Assembly (NCBI GenBank): GCA_964461295.1
Contig: CAYWTX010000392.1
Span: 1 to 26,546 of the forward strand
DNA from: CAYWTX01 sp964461295
GTDB lineage: Bacteria > Planctomycetota > Phycisphaerae > SM23-33
Reading direction: 5' to 3'
Length of the DNA stretch: 26,546 nucleotides
Shown here one piece after another: positions 16,395 to 23,474 of this stretch (positions within the stretch are counted from its first letter, which is position 1; every line of letters begins with the position of its first letter). A program made the position numbers and the translations under genes. Below the pieces are notes generated by a model, which saw nothing but the letters and a program-made list of their open reading frames with translations, had not been told where the DNA came from and ran no database searches.

Positions 16395-18353
16395 TCACTT
16401 ACCTTTCTGACCGGCGGTCTTGCTGATCAGTCCATCTTTCTCAAGCAAGCGCAGCAGGTCGCCCAGCGTGTCAAAGCCCTGGGCGCTGTACATGCGCTCC
16501 TGGGTCTTGAGGGCGAGGTCGCTCTCGCGCCCCATCTTGCCGGGTTTGTTGGCGAACTTGCTGCCGGCGTGGACCGGACACGCGAAGACGAAGTCCTTGC
16601 AGGCGTCGAGGGCCGCCATCCGCGAGCCGTCATAGCCCATCACCACCACGACGGCGCCTTTGGCATACGCGTCCATCACCCACTTCATCCGCTTGGCATC
16701 GCGCTCGGCCTGCTGGTCGAGCCACTTGGGCTGCTCGGCCTGCTGGGCCTGCGCCACCTTGTCGGGATACAGGCCGCCCGGCAGGGCGATGATCGCCCCG
16801 GCCGCCAGGGCGGGCGCCTGCTCGTAGGTGTGTGCGACCTTCGCCACGATCCCGTTCAGGCCGGGCAAGTCGCCCTTGGCCGGGCCCACGACCACGGTCT
16901 TCCTGCCCGCCCAGGCCAGCGCCGCCCGCAGCGCGGCGTAACTGTGGCCGTCGAAGCCCTCACGCAAAGCGACCGCGGCTGTGTAGGGGCCGTCATGGGC
17001 CGTCTCGGCCGCCCCGCCGGCAAAGGCCGCGGCGGCGGCCACCAGGTCGCCGCCGCCCTTCCTCACCTCCACTCCCTTTGCCGTCAGGGCGAAGGAGTAC
17101 TGGAGTTTGTCGTCGGCCGGCCCGTCGGGGCCATCGACCCAGGCGGGGCAGCCGTCCCGGCCTCGCATCCAGCCCCGCCTCGGCCCCGCCACCGTCACGG
17201 ACTGCTCCCGCCAGCCCAGGAAGGCCCGCAACGCGGCGTACTGCCGATCGTCGAACCCCTCGCTTAGGGCGATCCTGGCCGCCGCCTCAACGGCCGGCTC
17301 CACCGACGCGGGTGATTCCTGCCTCGTCTGCTGCTCACGTTTCACGATGAGCCGGACGTAAGCGGCATACGTCTCCTCGGCGGCGGTCTCCTGGATGCAC
17401 TTCACGCCCGCGGCCTTGAGTTTCTCGAACGCGGCGTTCACGCCGACGACCGGCGACTTGAGCGCCTGCACCCTCGACGCCAGGCGAATGAAGCTTTCAT
17501 CCTGGATGGTCTTGTCCAGGTCCTTGCCCGGCAGCACGAACATCGCCGTGGCCTTCGGGAAGGCGGCGTCGTTCGCGTCCGCCAGGGCCTTGATCGCGGC
17601 GGGGTTCTCCACCAAGCTCACACCCGTCCAGGCGATCCTGGGGACATCCGTCATGGCCCACTTGGCGTGGCCCTGGAATGCCGTGCCCGCCGTGACCACC
17701 ACGACATGCGCCGGCCGGCGCGCCAGACGAATCCCGCCGTTCTGCTCGAACAAGTCCAGCATCGCCCGGCAGTACTGGGAACCGTACGCGAAGTGCGGCG
17801 ACGTCAGCACGGGGCCGTCGATCACGGTCGCGCGGTCCACGAACAGCCCGCACTCGCGGCTCTTCCACTCGTCGGCCAGTTCGTCAGCCACGCGAGGCAG
17901 GCAGGTGAAGACGCGGCCCTTCATGACGCCCGCCTTGATCAGGAGGCGCGGACCGTGGCACATCGCCAGGATCGGCGCGTCGGCCTTCACGAACATCCGG
18001 CAAATCTCCATGCTCCGCGGATGCTGCACGAGGTTGGCCGGGCTGCCGCCGCCGGGAACGATCAGCCCGGCGTAGGGAGTGATGTCCTTGACGTCATCCA
18101 GCAGGAGGTTCACATTGGCCACGGGAATTCCCCGCTTGGCGTTGTTCTCCAGCAGGATCACCTTGGCCGGCCCGGCCAGGTCGAACTCGTAGCCGGCGGC
18201 CCGTCCGACCTCGAACGGCACCATGAACTCGTGGCCGTTCACGCCCTCGGCAATGAGGAACAGCAGACGGCCCTTCCGTGCCGGGGCGTCCGCACCGTCC
18301 GCCACAAGCGGCAGAACCACAGCAAGAGCCAGAAACACCTTGCAGATCGCCAT
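16395..18353 (-). CDS. secreted multi-module DJ-1/PfpI family protein, one intact and three degenerate modules
   Basis: A 652-residue protein with a signal peptide (1-22). Module 1 (about 29-210) is a proper DJ-1/PfpI fold: LLFLIAEGVNGHEFMVPFE with Glu36, GLIVPGGG, and the nucleophile elbow LAMCHGP with Cys132-His133. Module 2 (about 213-340) keeps the fold (MFVLPGKDLDKTI) but reads VVGVNAAFEKLKAAG, with Asn at the Cys position. Modules 3 (about 357-440) and 4 (about 457-635) share a repeat exactly 100 residues apart (IALSEGFDDRQYAALRAFL versus VALREGFDGHSYAALRAAL). Module 4 has VVVMGYDGSRM, with Tyr at the elbow. So only module 1 could be catalytic. Family members are glyoxalases, chaperones or peptidases; a secreted four-module version is unusual. 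AAGGAG seven bases before the ATG supports the start. It diverges from the AraC gene. Confidence 0.85.
   Translation of the reverse strand: MAICKVFLALAVVLPLVADGADAPARKGRLLFLIAEGVNGHEFMVPFEVGRAAGYEFDLAGPAKVILLENNAKRGIPVANVNLLLDDVKDITPYAGLIVPGGGSPANLVQHPRSMEICRMFVKADAPILAMCHGPRLLIKAGVMKGRVFTCLPRVADELADEWKSRECGLFVDRATVIDGPVLTSPHFAYGSQYCRAMLDLFEQNGGIRLARRPAHVVVVTAGTAFQGHAKWAMTDVPRIAWTGVSLVENPAAIKALADANDAAFPKATAMFVLPGKDLDKTIQDESFIRLASRVQALKSPVVGVNAAFEKLKAAGVKCIQETAAEETYAAYVRLIVKREQQTRQESPASVEPAVEAAARIALSEGFDDRQYAALRAFLGWREQSVTVAGPRRGWMRGRDGCPAWVDGPDGPADDKLQYSFALTAKGVEVRKGGGDLVAAAAAFAGGAAETAHDGPYTAAVALREGFDGHSYAALRAALAWAGRKTVVVGPAKGDLPGLNGIVAKVAHTYEQAPALAAGAIIALPGGLYPDKVAQAQQAEQPKWLDQQAERDAKRMKWVMDAYAKGAVVVVMGYDGSRMAALDACKDFVFACPVHAGSKFANKPGKMGRESDLALKTQERMYSAQGFDTLGDLLRLLEKDGLISKTAGQKGK
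16869..17273 (-). repeat. internal duplication within the PfpI-type gene (two units 300 nt apart)
   Basis: Codons 361-395 (17169-17273) and 461-495 (16869-16973) encode matching peptides: EGFDDRQYAALRAFL and EGFDGHSYAALRAAL, each followed by a V-V-GP-G turn. The units are exactly 100 codons apart. The DNA is also similar (the GCGGCGTA core in both), which points to duplication inside the gene and not to convergence. Confidence 0.7.
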
Positions 18354-18389
18354 GACGGTTCTCCTTCACGCAATAGGTCGCCAATGTCC

Positions 18390-18410
18390 GGCTGGCGCAC
18401 CGCGCCAGCC
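18390..18410. promoter_or_regulatory. perfect 9-bp dyad in the divergent promoter region, candidate operator
   Basis: GGCTGGCGC-ACC-GCGCCAGCC is a perfect inverted repeat with a 3-nt centre. It sits in the 121-bp gap between the PfpI gene start (18353) and the AraC gene start (18475), and a TTGACA hexamer begins three bases after it at 18413. No good -10 element follows at the usual distance, so the promoter itself is not established. Its position between divergent genes, one of them a regulator, fits an operator. A short hairpin in the 5' leader is an alternative. No other dyad of this quality was noticed in the window's gaps. Confidence 0.4.
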
Positions 18411-18474
18411 ACTTGACATATACCTCATCCCAGGAGATCGTTGCGGCTAACCTTCTGGCAGTAGGATTGTGCAC

Positions 18475-19389
18475 ATGGCAACCTCGGCGATGCAACGCTA
18501 TGAGAAGAAGTTGTATTCCGGCGGCGACCTGGGCCTGCCGTTCCTCCAGGGCTGCGCCTACCTGCGCACCCCGGTGGCCTACTCCCTGCGGCTGCACGAG
18601 CATGACGGCTACGAGATCACGTACCTGCTGTCGGGCCAGACGGACTGGTGGCTCGTGGGGGGCCAGTCGTTGCCGCTGGTCGGCGGCAGCGTTGCCCTGA
18701 TCCAGCCGGGGGTGCCTCACCAGGGCCTCTTCCACAGCATCGAGCCCTGCGAGCTTCTCTGGATGGTGTTCAGGCCTCCCGCCCGCGGCACGAGGCGATC
18801 CGCCTTCCTGAGCCCCGCCCTGATGAAGGCGATGGCCGAAGGGCTCGAGCGTGCGGGGAACATCGTGCGCCCGGGGACCCCGCGAATGCGGTCGCTGGCC
18901 AGCGCATTCCGCGATCCGCCGGCCGCCCACCGCGGGCAGCCCGGACTTCGACAGGCCTGGTTGCGCGCCGTCCTCGTGCAGTTCCTGCTGGAGTCCTACC
19001 AGGCGCTGACGACGGCCCGCGAATCCGGGGCCGGCGATCCGGCGATCCCCGATGTCCGGCGGGTCTGCGCCCTGTACGTGGAGGAGCATCTGGCCGATCC
19101 GATATCCATCGGACAATTGGCGGGCCTGTTCGGCCTGAGCCAGAGCCGGTTCTTCGACGTGTTCCGGCACCAGACGGGCATGACGCCGAGCGACTTCGTG
19201 TCTCGCCTGCGGATACGCCATGCCCAGCGCGAGTTGATCACAAGCAGGAGAAGCGTAACGGACACCGCGTTGCGTTGCGGTTTCTCGACGAGCCAGTACT
19301 TCGCGCGCCGCTTCAAGGAGTACGTCGGGATCACGCCATCGGAGTTCCGAGGGCGCTTCGTCGCTGCAAGCGATCGCGGCGAGCCATGA
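18475..19389 (+). CDS. AraC-family transcriptional regulator
   Basis: A 304-residue regulator. The N-terminal half is a cupin-type sensing domain (LHEHDGYEITYLLSG, then SVALIQPGVPHQG), as in sugar-responsive AraC proteins. The C-terminus carries the two helix-turn-helix motifs at about 211-233 (ISIGQLAGLFGLSQSRFFDVF) and 260-284 (VTDTALRCGFSTSQYFARRFK), followed by the family signature GITPSEFR. The ATG at 18475 is preferred to the GTG at 18469 because the AGGA at 18463 is eight bases from the former and only two from the latter. It is the only intact plus-strand gene in the window and faces away from the PfpI-CBM9 unit. It likely senses a sugar and activates the flanking operons; which ones cannot be told from the sequence. 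Confidence 0.92.
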   Translation: MATSAMQRYEKKLYSGGDLGLPFLQGCAYLRTPVAYSLRLHEHDGYEITYLLSGQTDWWLVGGQSLPLVGGSVALIQPGVPHQGLFHSIEPCELLWMVFRPPARGTRRSAFLSPALMKAMAEGLERAGNIVRPGTPRMRSLASAFRDPPAAHRGQPGLRQAWLRAVLVQFLLESYQALTTARESGAGDPAIPDVRRVCALYVEEHLADPISIGQLAGLFGLSQSRFFDVFRHQTGMTPSDFVSRLRIRHAQRELITSRRSVTDTALRCGFSTSQYFARRFKEYVGITPSEFRGRFVAASDRGEP

Positions 19390-19528
19390 AGGTGCGAGGT
19401 TCCTGCCCGGACGCTTACGATAGTCTGACCGGCGCTGGGGCGCAATGTCGTTTGGCTTCATCGCTGGAGAAGACCAAACCTGTGTCGCGCACCCGTCAAC
19501 GCCCCCAACGCATCCTGCCGTACCGCGG

Positions 19529-22500
19529 TCAGACGCCTCCCTGCGGCGTCAAGTCGTACTCGACGGCCACCATCCCCCGAATGTCTCGCGGCGGCAGCCA
19601 GTCAGCAACCTTCACCACGCTTCGTCCGGCGGGAAGCTCGATGCCCTCCCACCGCTTCTCGGCCAGCAGCTTGCCCTCGGGCGTGCGGAGGCGCACCGTC
19701 ACATCCACCTTCCGCGCGTCGCCCAAGTGCATCACTCGCACGGGGATCGTGTCCTTGGGGCCGTACGACACATCGACGTTGCCGCTGCCGGCTATGGTCG
19801 GCTGAAAGATCATGCGCACGGCATGGAAGGCGATCTTCGTGTGGCCCAGGTGATCGGTCAGGGGCTTCTGGTAGGTGCCGGTGTTCCCCCCGCCATCCAT
19901 GCTGCACCAGAACATACCGTCGTAGTCGAGCAAACGTTTCTTGCGGTAAGACTCGATGGCGCTGAGGGCCTGCCAGGCCTGACTGAGTTCCCATTCGTCG
20001 AAGGTCAGCAGTCGGCCGACCGACTTTTCGTCGTACTTGTGTTCGTAACTCCAGACGTGCCAGATGGGCGAGCCTCGCAGCAGGTCCCAATTGGGCTGGC
20101 CGATGGTCTCCTCGCTCTCGAAGTCGAAAAAGGCGTGCGTCTTGCTCTGGAGGTACTCCTTCTTGAATGCACCTCGCGTCCACCCGAACTCGCCATCGTC
20201 CCAGTCGGGGGGATGCGGCCAGGTGCGGAGGTAGTACCATGGGCCGGGATCCTTACCGTAACCGGTGGGGCAGTCGAAATCGCCGCGCGCAGCCAGGGGG
20301 TGAATCCAGGCCGGTTCGGGAGCGATCTCTTTCCCGTCACGGGAACGGCGGCCATCGTCCGACGGAGGGCTGGCCATGCTGGAGCCGCCCATGGGGCAGA
20401 TCAGCCGGCTGTCGTCGACGGTCAGCAACTTGTTGAACACGTCACGCCACCACGCCATGCCGTCGGCGGCGGCGAAGAACCTGGGGTGGTTGCCTGGCTG
20501 CCACATGACGATCGACGGGTGGTTGCGTACGAGCTTGGCGTCGGCGGCCAGCAGGCCCAAGTCGATCTGCCAGGGGCTGGCGGTGCGGACCCACGCGGTC
20601 GTGCTCCAGAGGAAACACATGCCGAGCTGGTCGCCGATCTCGGCCAGTCGGGGGTCGTTGCAGCCCAGGTAGGTTCCCTCATGCACGGTCAGGCGGATGC
20701 AGTTGCCGCCCAGCGCCTTTGCCAGAAGCACCTCGCGCACCAAGTGCGGCAGCGGGGCGCAGCGGAGCATTCGCGCCTGGTCCTCCAGCGGCGGGCGCAT
20801 GCCAAAGAGCAGGCCGCCGTTGAGCATGGCCGGCTTGCCGTTGATGCGGAAGATGCCGCCGTCCTGACTGATCGTGCGTAGGCCCGTCGTCAGCACCCCA
20901 TCGTCCAGCGGCTTGCCGTCGGCGGATTCGAGGATGGCATCCACGCGGTAGAGGAAGGGCCGCTCGGGTGACCACGACTTAGCGCCAGGCACCGGCAACT
21001 CAACATCAACAGTCACGGGCCGCCCGAAGTAGACCAGCGGCAACTCGTGCACGGATTCGGCGATGGCTGCGCCGTCCTCAGGGAACCACGGGCGCACCTG
21101 GAGGCGCAGGCGGCGGATGTGCTTGGGATCGCGAGGCGTCTTGCTGTCGGTCGGCGCCCATACGGCGGTGTTGGCGGTGGCGCGGATGCGCAGCGTCGGC
21201 TTGGGATCAAGGCGCGCGGTGGTGACAAACACATCATCGATCCACTCCTCGCCGGTGATGTCGATCGAGCACCGGCCGGCGAACCAGCCGGAGTGTTTGT
21301 CGTGCGAGCCGTGGGCAATGTGGCGGGCCAGGGCGAAGGGGAAGACGCGGATGGCCAACAGGTTCGTCGCGCCATGCTTCACGAACTTCGTGATGTCCAG
21401 GCGCAGGGGCTTGGGGTCGTGCTGGATGTGGATGACGCGGCCGTTGATCCACACCTCGCCGCCTGGGAACAGCGTCTCGCAGTTCAGCCATGCTCGGCCC
21501 GCCTTGGGTACGTCGAACCGCTGGCGCAGGTAGAGGTCCTCGCCTTGCCGGCGCTCTCCGCCGTGGGCAAACGGGGCGGCGGCTTCCTGCCAGGCGGAAT
21601 CGTCGTAGCCGACCTCACTCCATCCTGCAGGCGACGGCTTGGCGCGGAACGTCTCATCCACGAGCGTGGTCATCGAGATGGGAATCTGCGGATTGCCGCC
21701 GAGTCGGGCGTACGTCTGCGCCCAGAAGTCGCCGATCTCCCAGCCGGGCGCGCCGGAAAACGTGACGCGGTCCACCTTCCTCGCCTCGCCGAGAGGCGCG
21801 CCAGCGAGGCATCGCCGGCCGTCAACGTCCACGCTGAAACAGTGTGCGTCATCGTCGAGCGCGATCTCGATTCGAATATCGGCCCATGCGCCACTCGTAA
21901 TCCGGGCCAGTTCGCGATCTCCATGCTGGAGTGCGCCCCGTCCGTCGATGCCCAGAACGACTGCGGTACCGATGGCGATTTTCGCAGCCGGCGCGGCCTC
22001 GCTGGTGCGACGGATGCGCATGCGCACGAGCAGACGCCAATCCTGGGTGGGGAAGGCAAAAGTTGCGGACGCGGGCGCCGCAAAGCCCAGTACGCCGTCG
22101 CCGCGCGCAACCAAATCCCTCTGCTTCTGCCAGGCCGCCAGTTTCTCATTGTCTTTGGCCCCGGCGCCTTCGCGGTATCCCAGCCAGCGCCACTTCTCGA
22201 TCATGATGCGACGACGCACCTCGGGAGCCGGCTGTGGCTTGAGTCTGGCCGCCGCCGCGCTAACGTGCTCAGGCTCAACGGCAAACTTGTCCCACTTCTC
22301 GATACCATAGAACCGTCTTGCGGTGGTGGCGAGCGAGCGGAGGAACTCAACGCGCTGCTCGGTGCTCAGCACGCCGGCCGGCCCGAGAAAGTCGCTCTCG
22401 CCGTCGGCGGCCGGGTCAGCGGTGAAATGTCGCATTTCGAAGGTCCGAGCTATGGGGATCCCTTCGGGTTGGTTCGGTTGATCCGCCGCCGGCACGACGG

Positions 22501-22549
22501 AACAGCACGCGGAGAACAGCCACGGAAGCAGTGTCAATTCAGTGTCCAT
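19529..22549 (-). CDS. secreted glycoside hydrolase family 2-like protein, acid/base glutamate apparently replaced
   Basis: About 1006 residues from the ATG at 22549; the frame is open back to a GTG at 22660 and an ATG at 22612, and none has a decisive ribosome binding site. Residues 1-23 look signal-like (LLPWLFSACCSVVPA) but lack a positive n-region unless a longer start is used. A LamG-like sandwich is likely at about 145-285, and a GH2 sugar-binding jelly roll at about 290-440 (DDSAWQEAAAPF, YLRQRFDVP, GEVWINGRVI). An Ig-like domain follows, then the TIM barrel from about 565 (FRINGKPAMLNGGLLFG, NCIRLTVHEG, VRNHPSIVMW). In GH2 enzymes NHPS-hh-W is followed by GNE carrying the acid/base. 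Here it reads QPGNHPRFF, with His688. Candidate nucleophile Glu residues lie in FFDFESEE (811-814). It ends the operon with the UroD-like, GH39 and KduI/IolB-like genes. Confidence 0.82.
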   Translation of the reverse strand: MDTELTLLPWLFSACCSVVPAADQPNQPEGIPIARTFEMRHFTADPAADGESDFLGPAGVLSTEQRVEFLRSLATTARRFYGIEKWDKFAVEPEHVSAAAARLKPQPAPEVRRRIMIEKWRWLGYREGAGAKDNEKLAAWQKQRDLVARGDGVLGFAAPASATFAFPTQDWRLLVRMRIRRTSEAAPAAKIAIGTAVVLGIDGRGALQHGDRELARITSGAWADIRIEIALDDDAHCFSVDVDGRRCLAGAPLGEARKVDRVTFSGAPGWEIGDFWAQTYARLGGNPQIPISMTTLVDETFRAKPSPAGWSEVGYDDSAWQEAAAPFAHGGERRQGEDLYLRQRFDVPKAGRAWLNCETLFPGGEVWINGRVIHIQHDPKPLRLDITKFVKHGATNLLAIRVFPFALARHIAHGSHDKHSGWFAGRCSIDITGEEWIDDVFVTTARLDPKPTLRIRATANTAVWAPTDSKTPRDPKHIRRLRLQVRPWFPEDGAAIAESVHELPLVYFGRPVTVDVELPVPGAKSWSPERPFLYRVDAILESADGKPLDDGVLTTGLRTISQDGGIFRINGKPAMLNGGLLFGMRPPLEDQARMLRCAPLPHLVREVLLAKALGGNCIRLTVHEGTYLGCNDPRLAEIGDQLGMCFLWSTTAWVRTASPWQIDLGLLAADAKLVRNHPSIVMWQPGNHPRFFAAADGMAWWRDVFNKLLTVDDSRLICPMGGSSMASPPSDDGRRSRDGKEIAPEPAWIHPLAARGDFDCPTGYGKDPGPWYYLRTWPHPPDWDDGEFGWTRGAFKKEYLQSKTHAFFDFESEETIGQPNWDLLRGSPIWHVWSYEHKYDEKSVGRLLTFDEWELSQAWQALSAIESYRKKRLLDYDGMFWCSMDGGGNTGTYQKPLTDHLGHTKIAFHAVRMIFQPTIAGSGNVDVSYGPKDTIPVRVMHLGDARKVDVTVRLRTPEGKLLAEKRWEGIELPAGRSVVKVADWLPPRDIRGMVAVEYDLTPQGGV

Positions 22550-22676
22550 AATGCACCTGCGCCTTCCCTTCCAGCGCCCGAGTTGGAGCACACTCCACGC
22601 CACCGCGATCATCGCCCATCCCCATCGCGGGCGGCTCTCCCCGGCCGTTCCACGGTCCACGATTCCCCAGAAGCAC

Positions 22677-23474
22677 TCACGTCACCTCCGCCGTGGCAAA
22701 TGCCGGATCGGCGACTGCCAGGTCATAGCGGCGACTGCAATGCGAGTGGGCCACCAGGATCCAGAAATAGGTGCTGCGCACGCCCGGCGGCGCCACGGTC
22801 GGATGGTATCCAGCTGGCGCCATGGCCAGGTCGCCCGACCTGACCGGATGCGTCACCGCGTTCTCGAACCGATCCGTGTAGCTGAGATGCAGGACCGCCC
22901 GGTCAGCAGGCAGGTCAAAGTAGAAGTAGGTTTCCTCGAGGTCCTTCTCATGCTGATGCGGCGGCCAACTCGTCCATCCGCCCGGAGCGCCCCAGGTGAA
23001 TCCCGCGATGAGCCGTGAAGCCGGCGTGTCGGGATCGAGCGTCATGAACACTTCGCGCTGGAATGGCGGTTCGCCGTGTATCTGGTGGATGGCACCCATC
23101 GGCAGGCTGAGATCAAAACGGCGCACGTAGAATGCGCCGAAGCCTTCGCACGGGCCGGCGCCGAGATAGAGCACCGCATCCTCCGCGGCGGTCAACGTCG
23201 CGATGTCGCCGCCGGGCAGATAGAACGAGTCGCACTTGCCGAGCGAAACGGTCGTCCCCGCGTGAGCCAGTCGGGCCGAACCGGCAATAATTGCCGCCGT
23301 CAACTCCAGGCCTGGCATGGCAAGCTGGTGGCTCTGCCCGGCCGGCAGGTTCAGACGGAAGATGTGGCTGACGCGGAAGGGCGAATCGGCCGGCGACGCG
23401 ACGACATGCAGGCCGGGGCCGGCGGGGCTGCGCCTCTTCCATGAGTTGGGTACGTGGTCCATGGGGGATCTCAT
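22677..23474 (-). CDS. KduI/IolB-family isomerase (5-deoxyglucuronate or 5-keto-4-deoxyuronate isomerase-like)
   Basis: A 265-residue bicupin without a signal peptide. The metal site of the KduI/IolB family is intact in order and spacing: His173 and His175 in PPHQHE, Glu180 in DLEET, and His224 in AGYHP. In E. coli KduI the zinc ligands follow the same H-x-H-x4-E pattern and a later His. LYLGAGPCEGFGAFYVRRF and WTSWPPHQHEKDLEETYFY match IolB more than KduI. IolB works in myo-inositol breakdown and KduI in pectin/glycosaminoglycan uronate breakdown; no other iol or kdu gene is visible, so the true substrate is open. The ATG at 23474 overlaps the GH39 stop as ATGA, suggesting coupled translation; a second ATG four codons later is possible. 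It is followed by the GH2-like gene. Confidence 0.85.
   Translation of the reverse strand: MRSPMDHVPNSWKRRSPAGPGLHVVASPADSPFRVSHIFRLNLPAGQSHQLAMPGLELTAAIIAGSARLAHAGTTVSLGKCDSFYLPGGDIATLTAAEDAVLYLGAGPCEGFGAFYVRRFDLSLPMGAIHQIHGEPPFQREVFMTLDPDTPASRLIAGFTWGAPGGWTSWPPHQHEKDLEETYFYFDLPADRAVLHLSYTDRFENAVTHPVRSGDLAMAPAGYHPTVAPPGVRSTYFWILVAHSHCSRRYDLAVADPAFATAEVT

Noticed and set aside
18413..18441. TTGACA at 18413 as a sigma-70 promoter for the AraC gene
   Set aside because: The bases 17 nt downstream do not resemble a -10 box, so only the dyad was annotated.
18094..19461. A minus-strand frame opposite the AraC gene running into the PfpI gene
   Set aside because: The AraC protein on the plus strand has both helix-turn-helix motifs and the family signature; the opposite frame is a shadow.
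19445..20881. A 478-codon plus-strand frame opposite the GH2-like gene
   Set aside because: Low-complexity Ala/Gly/Val/Arg translation without domains, lying antisense to the TIM-barrel region.
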